The notes: a model not told the origin generated them from the letters alone. DNA of 64,000 nt from Bugulina stolonifera (GCA_935421135.1 OW285194.1:7300376-7364375), one strand, 5' to 3'; counted from the first letter of the stretch, positions 1 through 11,997 are shown. Translations and numbers: made by a program.

Positions 1-692
1 GACTTGCAACCAATCAGAGCATCTGGGCAGCGTGACTAATATACTTGTTGTTGTACGACACTGTATAGCCTGAGGTAAACCAGCTAAGCCAAGCCGTAAT
101 ATTTGAATTATACATGAAAAATACAAATTATATGTAGACATTTATAAAGTGCTCAGCAGGGACCAAGGATAATGGTTTGAACTAACCAAGTTTTCGAGTC
201 AACCGAGGCCTAACTAACCGAGTTTCAATGTACATGAATATCTACCAGTAGGTCTATGTATCTATGGACAGTACGTACAAATCGTAAACATTTATTAATA
301 ATAATAATTACAATATGCATCACAATTCCAAAGTGTTTTCATTGCCGAAACTGAGAATTTCAACGTAAAAATAAAGTACCAATGTAGACAATCATGTACT
401 AACATATTATACATGTACATGACTTGTACAAACGATAGTTTATAATGTAATATAATGAGCTTATATTGCGTCATGTGTATAACATTATACAGTTTATGCA
501 TGTATAGTTATTACAACTGCATGTAGATATACATGTACATTGTAAATGTGCATTACCTTTTATCTGCTATAGCCTATTGGCTTTATAGAAGAATTTTACT
601 TGACTTGAAGATTTCTAATTTCTACCATGAATGACTATGTTTCACAACTTTCTCCTTTATTCATTTTGGCCCACTAAAATTTTATATTATAG

Positions 693-840
693 ATACAAGA
701 TAGAAGAGACCACAGCATTATCAAGTTTGGTATCTGTGGCACAACTTTGGAACATTTCAGGACAGATACCTACTCAGTTGTTATCACATTTTTCACATTT
801 TTAGACATATCTGGACAGGGTTGGAGTTTAGTATGGGATG
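693..840 (+). CDS. Gene A exon: C-terminal half of a CUB domain
   Basis: The exon begins after TATAG and ends at G|GTAAGT. It is 148 nt long, exactly like its paralogous exon at 30153-30300. The peptide contains FGICGTTLEHFRTD and ends SGQGWSLVWDG, the closing beta strand of this CUB family. Its N-terminal partner exon lies outside the window. Confidence 0.8.
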
Positions 841-2160
841 GTAAGTAAATCACATGTCTGAGTAGTATAATATATAGTACAGATCTAACACCGACATGCA
901 TTCATTGACCCCGGAGTTCAGCCAACCACATGCTAGTATTTCGGGTTTCAGTTAATCAGAATAACGCAAGAAAATTTTTGTGATCTACTTTGCCAAAAAT
1001 AATTTGGTGAAAGTTTAATTAGGTGGAATGATTGAATAAGATTATTTAAAACTTTTGACAATATTTTATTTTGAAAATGGCATTTTCAAAATAAAATATT
1101 GTCAAAAGTTTTAAATAATCTCATTCCATCATTCCACCTAATTAAACTTTCACCAAATTATTTTTGGCAAAGTAGAATTTGTAAGACTACATTTAATGTT
1201 TATATTACAGATGGATTTATTGCGCCCACTGCTATTGTTCCTACCACTACTACTACCACTACAACTGTCATGACTACCCCAACCACTACAAATACCGCTA
1301 CAATTACCTCAACCACTACAACTACCACTACGACTAACTCAGCCGCCACGACCACCGCTACCACTACTGATCATGCACCTACTACCACTTGGGATTTGCC
1401 GACAACGCCTCGAGGACCTGCTGTTTCAACTCTCTCTACCCATCGCCCAAGACCACATTCTATTTATAATGATACACGTTAGTATTTATACTTGTAAGGT
1501 TCCATGTCAAAAAAATTTAATTAATAAGCGTTTTCATATCAGTCTACCACCTTTTAAATGGATAGCCACAGAGATCGCTTTCCAAAGGTGCCCCTGAAGG
1601 TTTTCTTCTTCACCTGGCAATAATTACTTCAAATTATTTACATGTACATGTACATGGGCAACAATATTTTATTCTTATGCGTGAGGTGAGATATACTTCA
1701 ATCAGTAGGAACTGAATGTGCCTATTTTCTTTATTTCATATTTTTATAAGTTATGCATGTTAACGCTCTTGTTCATTTTTATATAACACTTCATATACCT
1801 CGGGTTATAATCCTAGTAGCATATTAATAACAATGTGAAAAACTCGAACAGAGAAATGAGGAGGGGTGTTATCTGAATTCTAATCTTTAGCATTTGCAAC
1901 TATTTTGATCATCTAAACTATAATATCTTGCCCCTATCACACTAATAACCTACTATGTTGCAGCATGTGAAAGGTCCCCTAAGTTCTATGGAGTCTGCCA
2001 GATGAACAACATGGAATGTACCAATGGTACTTATACTGATGGGCTGTGTAGGCGTCCCATCAACCGAGGACAGATCCACTCTAATGGTGGTGAGATCCAC
2101 AGATCCTGCTGCATTGAAGGTGACACTACAGGGTATGAACCAAGACATGATGTCTACTAA
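693..2160 (+). CDS. Gene A (3' part): CUB / Thr-rich / Cys-rich secreted protein
   Basis: Three exons of a gene cut by the left window edge: 693-840, 1211-1477 and 1964-2160. The first (phase 0 in, phase 1 out) encodes the C-terminal half of a CUB domain, with one Cys and the terminal GQGWSLVWDG strand. The second is a Thr-rich, mucin-like linker of about 89 residues. The third starts with CERSPKFYGVCQ and ends at TAA. All borders are AG/GT with matching phases (GTAAGT and GTTAGT donors). CUB modules bind proteins or glycans outside cells, and Thr-rich stretches of this sort are normally O-glycosylated, so a secreted or surface protein is inferred; the ligand is unknown. The order matches the last three exons of gene B downstream, its tandem paralog. 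Earlier exons lie left of the window. Confidence 0.8.
985..1175. repeat. Near-perfect 191-bp palindrome in gene A intron
   Basis: Two arms of about 95 bp meet at an axis near 1080 with almost no loop. By eye they differ at only two internal positions, plus one at the centre. The equivalent gene B intron (37450-37560) has a single unpaired copy of the left-arm sequence, so the right arm is a later inverted duplication. The right arm runs to 35 bp before the 1211 acceptor. Confidence 0.9.
1211..1477 (+). CDS. Gene A exon: Thr-rich mucin-like linker
   Basis: Acceptor TATTACAG, donor GTTAGT, phase 1 to phase 1. About 45 residues are Thr/Ala repeats of ACT/ACC codons, followed by a Pro-rich segment (TPRGPAVSTL, HRPRPHSIYND). 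It is longer than the paralogous exon at 37565-37762 (267 against 198 nt), so the Thr tract has expanded or shrunk since duplication. Confidence 0.75.
1964..2160 (+). CDS. Gene A terminal exon: Cys-rich module
   Basis: Acceptor GTTGCAG, phase 1 in, stop TAA at 2158-2160. Six cysteines follow the order C-x10-C-x6-C-x10-C-x19-CC, with YGVCQ, CTNGTYTDGLC and a CC pair before the C-terminus. The GxCQ...C..G.Y..GLC...CC layout resembles the small Cys-rich modules attached to some eukaryotic secreted peptidoglycan-active enzymes. That is a resemblance by eye, not an assignment. It is nearly identical to the terminal exon of gene B. Confidence 0.75.
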
Positions 2161-3126
2161 CGGACAGCAGCGAGTCTGTCAGGATTGATAGTGGCAGTAT
2201 CAATTCATCTCTTATCACTTTCTTTTCCTCTTGCACCTTCTCTTTCAGTATAATATGACAATCTGTGATGACGTAAAAGATGCTTTTATTGGCTGCCTTT
2301 GCTGATCTGAAGATTTATTTACCATATATTTATATAATTATCTATTATCATTTTATAGTATAAGTCCACAATAAAACTGGCATGGCACAAACTCAGTGCT
2401 TACCATTAGTATTTCTTGGTATTCACAGAGATGATCTCATTATTTCAATGATAATGTAATTGCAGTTAATTGCAACATCTCTGTCATTTTTGTTTTGCCT
2501 TGCAATCGGAGCTAACAAAATACATCAGGCTATCTCCATTGGACAATCATTATGAAAATGTGTAAATGAGCAAGTAGCAGTTTTTACTTTGTGAAATCAC
2601 TAATGAACTTCATCACTAAAGTTAGACCCTCTACCTTCAAATTGTTTGACTCTCAGCTCTCCATTCAGTAACCAGATATTTGACGTAAAGTCAACTGAGT
2701 GATCCAAATAAGCTATTTAATGTGATTAATAGCCGAGTACTTTGTCAGGTCCGGTAAATGATTGTGTCTGGTTTGTTGAACATAATCTTTGTCAAGATAC
2801 AATTATTTTTTGTTTTCTTATGAGCCCATTCTCCTACATTATAATGCACTTTTATATTAAATAAACTTTCTTCACCTCTTTGCAAAGATCAGCGCGGTAT
2901 AATATTGGTGTTACATTGTATTTCTGAGAAATTTGATGGTATTGGCCCATGCGGTCTCAGGTGTCAGATAACGACTATAGTAATTGCAAAAAGCGGTCTT
3001 AAGGCAAAATCTGAGTACTTACTGCAGATAGCTTGTTTGACCCTACGAGTACAGAGCTCCATCACCTATCTGATTAATAAACAAGATGTCTAGGAATATA
3101 TATTGCTTTTCGCTAAAGTTGGATCT
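2161..3126 (+). other. 3' flank of gene A, duplicated downstream of gene B
   Basis: No gene is seen. Several blocks recur in order after gene B: 2161-2340 with 38337-38520, about 2600-2690 with 38630-38720, and 2880-2960 with 39540-39610. They mark the extent of the segmental duplication. Confidence 0.6.
2370..2375 (+). promoter_or_regulatory. Polyadenylation signal of gene A
   Basis: AATAAA lies about 210 nt after the gene A stop codon, at a plausible 3' UTR distance. The stretch from the stop to here is conserved after the gene B stop (38337-38520), although the hexamer itself is missing there. Confidence 0.45.
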
Positions 3127-3130
3127 TTAA

Positions 3131-3810
3131 CCATTTGTGGTGCTCAGGCCTCTACAGAGGCCTGCTCCCTAGCAGCCAAAAGTGCTCAGGCCTCTATAGA
3201 GGCGTTCATACAAGGCGCCTGACTAAACAAAATTAGCAAGGTTTCACCAACCATATTCAAACTATTTCTCACCTATTATGTCAAATAAGTGTTGAAACAA
3301 CCATTTGCAAGCACAATATAGCATTGTGTAATGTAAAAGATTTGAGTTGTCAAGCAAAATAAACTCAATCATATTTTGATGATTGAGATTAATAATGGCG
3401 GACTCAACTGAATTATATTGGACTACGTTTTAGTACTGAGGATGTGTGTGACAATGAAGTGGATGATCATGTATGTAGAAAGAAGGAGAATTTGGGGCTG
3501 TTTTAAACTACTAGACCTATATGACTAGATTATATTTTGTACATTGATATGCCATGAAAACTCTAAATCAGACTAAAACTTTGATATCTATCAGTCATAT
3601 CTTCATTACTGTGCTGTGTAGCTTGATGAAATAAAAAGTATTTTATAGAGCAGTCTTTCATCTTTCTATGATATATATAAGATTTGGGCACAAAAATGGT
3701 TACTCTATGACTAAAATCCATTTTTATACATTTACCTAAACTAACACACATACTGCTAGGATATGAGCACTTCAAGTGTAACAACAAATAAAGGGGAGCA
3801 CTTCAAATGG
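3131..3810. mobile_element. piggyBac-type MITE with TTAA duplication
   Basis: TTAA at 3127-3130 and at 3811-3814 flank inverted termini that both begin CCATTTG and share GTGCTC at the same distance. A second GTGCTC lies subterminally at each end. TTAA duplication is the piggyBac hallmark. No transposase is encoded in the 680 bp, so it is non-autonomous. A short inner hairpin (AGGCCTCTACAGAGGCCT) lies at the left end. Confidence 0.7.
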
Positions 3811-3884
3811 TTAACATTGAATTGTGTATATAGACCACATGATTTTGCCCTCTGCACTCAGTTAAGTAATCACTTACTTGTGGT

Positions 3885-4169
3885 TCACAACGCAGGGAGA
3901 TCCACCTCGGTTAATTTATCTGAGGGCAACCTTAGTATTCTGTCAGATGTGGTCAATATTTCTAAGTTAATTGAAAGAAAACCTTTATCAACAGAAAGTC
4001 TTATACCCTCTTCTCCTACGGGAGTTAACAAAGCTGCAATTTTTGCTTTTTCTAATTCTGTAGCTTTTAAATCATCATCATCATCATCTATGATAGCTTT
4101 AGCACCAAAGCCTATGCAAATAGTGGCAATTGAATTCCAATTTAGAAATATCTCCCATTCTTTTCTCAT
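3885..4169 (-). CDS. Hypothetical ORF, possible exon
   Basis: An open frame of 94 codons with a short Asp run (IIDDDDDDLK) and a Lys/Glu-rich stretch. No domain is recognised and no splice context was confirmed. An overlapping + strand frame (3763-4173) is also open, so this may be chance or a transposon relic. The surrounding stretch, 3815-4730, otherwise shows only a block (4500-4650) that recurs after gene B at 39870-40010. Confidence 0.15.
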   Translation of the reverse strand: MRKEWEIFLNWNSIATICIGFGAKAIIDDDDDDLKATELEKAKIAALLTPVGEEGIRLSVDKGFLSINLEILTTSDRILRLPSDKLTEVDLPAL

Positions 4170-4829
4170 TTGATGGATGAATCCTGCATGTAAGTTCAGA
4201 GAAAATAATTATCTGCATCACGTTTGAATCAATGCTATTAGTTGTATATCATAAACATTCAATCACCTATGGTATCTATCAATCAATTATAACTCTCTAA
4301 ACCTTCTACTGTATAAATTATAACTACAGTCACAATTCCTTCCAAATCCCTACATACATGTAGATTCAACAAAATTATTAAACCCTCTCTTTATAAAACC
4401 TTCTCTTTATTGTTTCCATCTCCATATTTTTGCTGATATTTTGACATGGTACCATTTTGTAGTGTATAAGTGTATGATTTCTCACCCTTTATTTGATATT
4501 CTTGTTCTCTTGATTTGGTAGTGAATTCTGTTGTTGCGTCTGTCTCCCACAGTTCCTGGTTTATCATTGCCGACTCTCCGTTGATCTCTTATCCTTTTTC
4601 TGGAGTTGTCACATCCTTGCTATCTTATTTCAATAGTGCATAACTCTCAATATTTTATGCTTATTGCCTTGGATTGCTAAAAGCTTGGAAATAATCCTCT
4701 CACAAGAATATAAAACAGAATCTTAGGTCAGGTTTGGCATGTATGTACAACATGTACATCTCAGAGTTGCTGCTTTTTTGAATGTCAAACAACGGTTATG
4801 TCTACATCATGTTATGTATAATTACTATG

Positions 4830-5600
4830 CGGTGTGGTGTGATGCTGCAATCTTTTCGCTAGTGCGTGTGGGTAGTCTGGGTCGATCTACTTGCAAAAGT
4901 AAAGAGCATATGAGTGGTGCTAGGCCTCTATCATCACATGAAAAATCAACATGTAATGGTAATCTATGCACTAACCAAGACGATCTGTGTGGTCCCGAGT
5001 TATTGCTAGATTGCTATACTGACAAAGAGTATGTTCAATCCTAGTAGGTTGTTCGGGCATCAAAGCCAAAGACCTTATCAGCTGGTCCTACCTGCACTAC
5101 GAGAGAAGACTCTGTGTAAGTAGTAAAGAAGTGTCTTTATTGGGATCCAAGCATCAACAGAGACAATGATAGTAAAAACCATTTGCTTTATATAGTACTT
5201 TAACTTCCGGAAAATAGTTCCGGCACAAAGCGTGACAAAGCATTGTCCGGAAATTGCTCAACAAGATGGCGGTCGGAAGGCCGAGGGCCAACGTAAAATA
5301 AGTCGGTCATAACATAAGTTGCTCAAATTCACGAGATTTATACGCAAAATCAATTACAGCTATTTCTGAGAGGTCGGCCCTAGTTACATGGGTATAGAAA
5401 AGGTATACATTGTACATGCAAATGCTCAGTTATGCATACAATAAGTGTATAAAAAATGTTTCTGCACAGGCTATTCAACATACATAACGTAGGTATGAAT
5501 TGATCATGACAATGCAATGCAGTACGAGTGGCTAGAAATTCATAGAGTTACGTTTATCACTACAATATGATGTGATGTGTCATGTGGTACATGTACATGT
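4830..5600 (-). mobile_element. Decayed solo LTR related to the 16-20 kb element
   Basis: Ordered similarity to the LTRs at 16289 and 20059 can be followed: ATGAGTGGTGCTAGGCCT, the TGTCTTTATTG polyadenylation block, CTTTATATAGTA (inverted TATA), AACAAGATGGCGGTCGGAAG, GAGAGGTCGGCCCT and ACATGGGTATA. Orientation is reverse. It is clearly more diverged than the other copies, and neither terminus nor a target duplication could be fixed. Confidence 0.55.
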
Positions 5601-5649
5601 ATGTTGAAGTGCGGTGTGGTGTAGTCCAATGTGCTGTGGTGTGATGTTG

Positions 5650-6878
5650 GTTATATTCTATGTATTGAGTATTATAAGTGACGTATATACATCAGGATAG
5701 ACAAACTTTGTGACTGTGTAAAATTATCAGGTAGAGTTACCTCATGGATTTGTGTGTGTGGTTGCAAGACATTATTTCATAAATCATTGTCTTCCTCTAT
5801 TGGTTTGCTGTTAATGCTTAGCTGGTCAACGTTTTACTGACCAAAATAATATGTTTTGTCTTATACAATGTATAGTTGCTTTCCTAAAGCTGTAATCATG
5901 TATTCACCTTTACCCCTCACCATGTCAAAACAGGTGGCATTATTGTGGGCAAATACAATGTACATGTGCGTCAAGCTATAAATTATGTCCGAACTGATTA
6001 CTATGGCTGCTAGCTCACCTAGAATAAATATGTACAGTGCATGTTTTTTCAAAGAAGAAGACACCTCAAAAGTGGTCTAGTCTTCCGGAGTTGTCCTTTC
6101 GTGTTTGAGCTGAGAAATACAATTGGAAACCATTTATGGTTATTTTAGCTATTTGTATGTGTATGTGTTTTTTCCACTGTTGGGATAACCTTGGGGTATC
6201 ATAATTATACAAACAGTTGGTTTAACTACATCAAACAAACAAACATTTTTTTATATAAAACTTGCAACACTATCTTGAAAAAAAGGTTTTACTCCGCTTG
6301 GCAGTGTTTGATTTAACTAAACCTCTGTCTTTCAATCGGCTGGAGTGCCAATGTTTAAGTAAGTGTCTCTCCGGTAAGTGAGTGGAGCTAGTCTCTACTG
6401 CCATTACATCTACGTCTACATCTACATGTACATGTATTTATTTCTCTTTTAACAGTTATATTGTTTTACCAAAATACTAATATAATGCATGTATATTGTG
6501 TGTGTTTTGAAAAAGACAGGAAATTAGGCTACCCACTGTCATCATTCAACCATTGAAGTTTATAGAAGATATTATGAAGAAGTTGTCTTCTCATTGGAGT
6601 ACAGCATAAAATAATCAGGAATTGTATTGCTAATTGCACTTCATTGATCCTTGAAATACAGAGACAAGTGAGTGTACATGCATGTCACAAAAGAAGGATT
6701 TATACGGTGTAGAGACTAGGCTACCAGAAAAGTTATCAATTGAAAATCTTTCCATGTGCTCTATAACGAAGTTAACTTAGATGGGTTTTCCAACAATAGA
6801 TGTTGACTCATTGTCACATTTACCTGGATGAATGCATGACTTTATTAGATATGTTAGTGTTTACTGGGTTGATAATAC
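5650..6878. other. No gene recognised
   Basis: AT-rich sequence with scattered TACATGTA motifs. A 67-codon minus-strand frame at 5861-6064 has no recognisable feature. Nothing else is supported. Confidence 0.4.
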
Positions 6879-7553
6879 TGTAATGGTACGCACAGTCGTC
6901 TCTTACACCTGACACTCATTATTATGTGTGCTTACATGTATATACTTGCTTGCATTCTACCTTGTGTAACTTCCATATGATTGTATATACTTGTATAATT
7001 ATTACGAAGTATTTTAATGCCTTTTATACCCATGTACAGAGGCCCGACCTCTCAGAATCCATTGATATTCATTTTGTACATAAATTGGACCATTATAAGC
7101 AACTTTTGTAGAACCCGACCTATTTTGGGTCGGCCGTCGGGCTTCCGGCGGCCATGTTGTTGCGCAACTTCCGGACGACTTTACGTCGTCTTTTCCCTAC
7201 ACTACGTCGGGCGGAAGTCCTTATACTATATAAAGGGCATTGTTTCACTGTTCATTGTCTCAGTCTTCACTTGGCTTTCAATAAAGACACATCTATACTT
7301 GATACAGAGACTTTCACTTCCTTTTGTCAGGTCATTCGCTTAGCGAACCGCCTACTAGGTCGGATCACTCTCTTTCAAAGTATAGTCTGAAGGTCAGACT
7401 TGGGACCAGATGGGTCGTCTCTGGTAGTTATTGGGCTACTGAGACCGCTCGATCTTTCATGTAATGCGAAGGCCTAGCACCACTCATAGGCACTTCAATT
7501 CTGAGTCGGTAGTCGTCCAAGGACGACCGCACCAAATCACAGAAACCATTACA
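6879..7553 (+). mobile_element. Solo LTR with ATAC target duplication
   Basis: The copy starts TGTAATGGTACG and ends CCATTACA, with ATAC directly on both sides (6875-6878 and 7554-7557). It matches the LTRs of the 16.3-20.9 kb retrotransposon in inverted order. In sense direction a TATATAAA box (7227-7234) is followed about 50 bp later by AATAAA (7280-7285), giving a recognisable U3-R-U5 layout. No internal region remains, so it arose by LTR-LTR recombination. Confidence 0.85.
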
Positions 7554-7739
7554 ATACTATTTTAAAATAAACAAAACAAGTAGATTTCAGAAATAGACAG
7601 TTTGCTGCAAAATAGGTATCCACCAATTCATCTGGATTTTACCATTCTTTCCAAAGTAGTATGTTTGAGACATACATGCATGTATATAGAATTATTAAAT
7701 GCCCTAACCCACTAAAGTTGAAATTCGATGTTTCAACAC

Positions 7740-8130
7740 TCTCCCCTCAGATGGGTAACACTGAAGCCATTATGTTAGGGGAGTGAAAGTAACATACACT
7801 ACTATAAAAGTGGCAATACATTCAAGCTCCTACGCCTATAGCTCAAAACATGTACACATTAATAACACTCGCTTAATATTGTGAAGATCAATAAAGTTGT
7901 TTTTAAGTATTCTGAATGGATTCTAATAGGTAGCTCTAAACTTGCATCATTGCTCACTGTTTGAATAGATATACATAATGGCTGCAATTATAACTCTCTC
8001 ATTTAGATTGTTGACAGTTTCTTGGAAAAACTCTCTAGAATGTAAACGCGTTCACACTCTAGGTGCCATCTTGGATCACAAGTCTCCGCCTAACCAATCA
8101 GCATTAAATCCGTATACATTGTGGTTGATT
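7740..8130. repeat. Direct repeat, copy 1 (promoter-like sequence)
   Basis: A block of about 390 bp recurs at 10150-10530 in the same orientation, roughly 80% alike by eye. Shared landmarks include AAGTGGCAATACATTCAAGC-like text, TTCTGAATGGATT, CACACTCTAGGTGCCATCTT and ACCAATCAGCAT (an inverted CCAAT-type box). No coding potential is evident. Confidence 0.6.
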
Positions 8131-8724
8131 TTTCAACCAATTACAAATGAGCACGTAATATTACAATGGTGATATACGCTCAACCTAGTGGAACACATTT
8201 CGTGATATGATTGAATCTATCCTACACTCTATGATACACTGTAGCCATTGTGTACCATCACAAGATGCCTTCAACTACATGTATGTAGTGAATTAATAGA
8301 TAGAAGAATTGTCGAATGAAGGACATGTAAATTGCTGATACATGTAGAGTTATGTGTATAAGATATCAACTTTTAAACATTGTGTTACAAAAAAGTGTAT
8401 TAGGATTAGTTCCTTGCTGGAATTGAGTAGCTTGTTAAACTGAACCAGGGCCTTTTCCGTTCTATACATTATGCATCATTCATTGTACATGCATGCACTG
8501 TACGCAGTAAAGTTGTAATTTGTGTCCCAGCAATTGACTTTGCATAGTTTAACATATCCGGCTATCTATTACTATATTACTAATATATACATGTACATCA
8601 TGTATGCATATGATTATGTGACTATATGGTGATATGACTGTCTGACTATATATGAATATATGACTATATTTATATAAATGGCTACATTTTATTATATCCA
8701 CGGATAAACAATAGTTTATATCTA

Positions 8725-9240
8725 CATTTGTGGAATTATTTGTTAATTTAGAGAAGGCATCTGACACGGGAGTCAGAGACCTAATTTGGTACTACTTGAG
8801 GAAAAAATCAGTCCCTGAGGCTTATGTATGTATCATACAGGACACGCATAGAGAGAGTATGGCGAGAGCAGCAACAGTGGTGAGGCAGACTGAAGACGTC
8901 AAGATAGAAGTAAGTCTACCTCGACGCTCACCTCTGAGCCCCTTCCCATTAATTTTGATCGCAGACCTCCTCACGTAGGGGATAGAAGAAGAAAGCCCAT
9001 GGGCGTGTATGTCGGAGAGAGGAGGAGCAAGACATTTTAGAAGAACTTTTTATATTAGTGTTGAAGGCAAGAAAAAGATAGGTAGACCGACAAATAGATA
9101 GATACGATGAGAACAGATATGAGAATGTGGCACTTAAAAAAGGGTGAGACCAAGGATAGAGCGAGATGGAGGTGGCTGATAGAGTTAGCTACTATGCAGA
9201 ATCCTTTTACCGTCAAGGATTAAAATAGCTACGGTGAAAA
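8725..9240 (+). pseudogene. LINE reverse transcriptase fragment
   Basis: The frame from 8730 reads FVNLEKASDTGVRDLIWYYLRK, then VPEAYVCIIQD and a PLSPFPLILIADLLT block. These correspond to the palm region of non-LTR retrotransposon reverse transcriptases (FVDLEKAYD and SPLSPFLF motifs), with the catalytic YADD region absent. After a stop near 8977 shifted frames still give the C-terminal tail pattern (ARWRWLIELA). The copy is 5'-truncated, internally deleted and full of stops. The class is not resolved beyond a common invertebrate LINE. Confidence 0.75.
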
Positions 9241-10149
9241 TAGATGCATAAACTGATAAACATTGAAACATGGTTGCCTATTAGATACATGTACAGTGTG
9301 TCATACTACGTGTATGGCAAAATTAGCAAACAAACACATAGCTACATGTACATGTAGTTGTCTGATATACAGGTCTTATCTCCATCCAGAACCTAGAGAG
9401 TTTACTGCTACAGCACGGCGATTCCAGGGACCCAGTTCCAAGTTCTTAGCTCTAGCTAGAACAAACATTTGTTCCAGACTGGCCACATAGAAAGATATAA
9501 ATAACTGGTTGGAGAGTCTGAGCAGCTGCCATAGTCTGAGTTTCAAACCAAGCTGATGGGTGGGGAAGGTTGAGTGCCAATTCTACTTTGGGTGGGTACT
9601 CGACTCAAGTACGGTTATTTTCAGATGACCACTTCTACGTATCTGAGAGAGTGCAATATTTGCAGATTTTTCAAAGTAAAACTAAACCCATGAAGTCAAC
9701 AACACCCACCCTGGGCAGATTTTGTATGCACACCGTTTAGAAGTCAAAAGTGAAATCTAAAAAGCCATATGTACATGCACATGCAGTATTTTGAAGCTCC
9801 TGAAAAAAGCAACACTTATAAAATACATACAATTGCGGACAGTCAACCAAGGTAGTTTCTAATGCAACAAAGTCTCGTTCTCCCACTAAGTAGTGGCTCA
9901 AACTTGTTCTATTAAACATCCTCATCTACTAAAATAAAATGTCCTGTTTAAAAACTCTTTTAAATGATTTGACTAGCACTGAATTTAATCAATAGGTAAG
10001 TGGACATATTATTATACACCACTGCTTAGGTGACACAGAAACACAGGTAAAACCTCTTAAGGACTCATGCATAAAAGGTTCAACATGTGTATACATTATA
10101 ACACTCCATTACTATATGAAGTTTAGTAAATTGATTGTTTTAAAACTGG
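9241..10149. other. No gene recognised
   Basis: AT-rich intergenic sequence. Short frames at 9263-9490 (+) and 9737-9925 (-) have no recognisable domain. Confidence 0.4.
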
Positions 10150-10530
10150 CTTAGTTGAGTAACGCTGAAGTCATTCTGTTAGGGTAGTGTAAATAACACA
10201 CACTACTACTAAGGTGGCAATACATTCAAGCTCCAACATGAATAGCTCAAAACATGTAGACATATAACACTCCCTTAACATCGTGAAGATCAGTAGATTT
10301 GTTTCCAAGTATTCTGAATGGATTTTAATAGATAGCTTTAAACTATCATCATTGCTCATTGCTATAATGAGTATACATAATGGCTACAATAGCTCTATTA
10401 ATTACATGTAGATTGTCAACCATTTCGTAGAAAAACTTTCTAGAATGTAAACGTGTTCACACTCTAGGTGCCATCTTAGATCACAAATCTCCTATTGACC
10501 AATCAGCATCAAATGTGTATACAATTGCAT
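10150..10530. repeat. Direct repeat, copy 2 (promoter-like sequence)
   Basis: Partner of 7740-8130. Downstream, 10540-10680 carries further CCAATCA-type boxes, and a CCTCAG|GTAAAT donor-like site occurs near 10780. This may be the promoter and untranslated first exon of gene B, about 1.4 kb before its ATG. That is inference only. Confidence 0.45.
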
Positions 10531-11261
10531 CATGGCTGAACATAGTTTTTTGCATCTTCATAACCTTTCTCAACCAATCAGCAATAATTTCAACAAAAGC
10601 GGATAAAGCATGTCACTCCAATTGGCTGCTTCAAATGAGCTCCTCCCTCTTATAGAAATATAGACCAATCAAAAAACCTTCTTTTCATCTGCTAATCGAT
10701 TCATTTGCAGTATCTTTACAACCAGTTTACTGGTAAATCTCATCTACATCAGCAGCAAAGAAAGTAATCTTCATACCTCAGGTAAATACTGTATGTCTAT
10801 CACTACTTGTGGCATTTCAAATGCTACTAAAATATTAACTGTCGTGGGAACAACCACAACATCCATGCAGTGAAAATATTCAGCTTAGAGCTACTATGCT
10901 AACATTATTTTAATATCCATCGTAGAATAAATTTTATATTCCACAGTGTAAATTGAGAACGACTATGGCAAATACGCGTATGATTAGTCGGTATTGGGTA
11001 TTAAATTACCATGCGTTTTACAATTTTTTTTATTTTGTATTTGAATAAAACACTAACCAGCGCAATTAAATGTTTTAAAATACATTTGACAACTCTTGCT
11101 GACAACACTTGGTTTGATTGTTTATATGCACAAATCAATTCAGTCTGTATACAGCCAATGAATAGCAGAATATTATTCCAGTAAATTTACAATCATAATG
11201 TTGTGAGACTATCACTGTACATGTATGCTTTCTCTAATGGACTCTTCTTTCACAAAAAGCT

Positions 11262-11997
11262 TATATACATGTACATGTATTTGACTATATACATGTACAT
11301 GTACATGTATATGACTATATACATGTACATGTATATGACTATATACATGTACATGTATATGACTATATACATGTACATGTATATGACTATATACATGTAC
11401 ATGTATATGACTATATACATGTACATGTATATGACTATATACATGTACATGTATATGACTATATACATGTACATGTATATGACTATATACATGTACATGT
11501 ATATGACTATATACATGTACATGTACATGTATATGACTATATACATGTACATGTACATGTATATGACTATATACATGTACATGTACATGTATATGACTAT
11601 ATACATGTACATGTACATGTATATGACTATATACATGTACATGTATATGACTATATACATGTACATGTATATAGTCATATACATGTACATGTATATGACT
11701 ATATACATGTACATGTATATAGTCATATACATGAACATGTATATGACTATATACATGTACATGTATATGACTAAATACATGTACATGTATATGACTATAT
11801 ACATGTACATGTATATGACTATATACATGTACATGTATATAGTCATATACATGTACATGTATATGACTATATACATGAACATGTATATGACTATATACAT
11901 GTACATGTATATGACTAAATACATGTACATGTATATGACTATATACATGTACATGTATATGACTATATACATGTACATGTATATGACTATAGTACAT
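11262..11997. repeat. 24-bp tandem array rich in TACATGTA
   Basis: About 30 copies of a unit built from ATATACATGTACATGT plus ATATGACT. Several copies are longer by 6 bp (one extra TACATG) and a few units are inverted (ATATAGTCAT). Unit lengths divisible by 3 keep frames open on both strands, which produces long but meaningless ORFs. Confidence 0.95.

Noticed and set aside
1079..1101. Palindrome as transposon termini meeting head to head
   Set aside because: The arm sequence is ordinary intron sequence also found singly in gene B, without transposon-like ends or target duplication.
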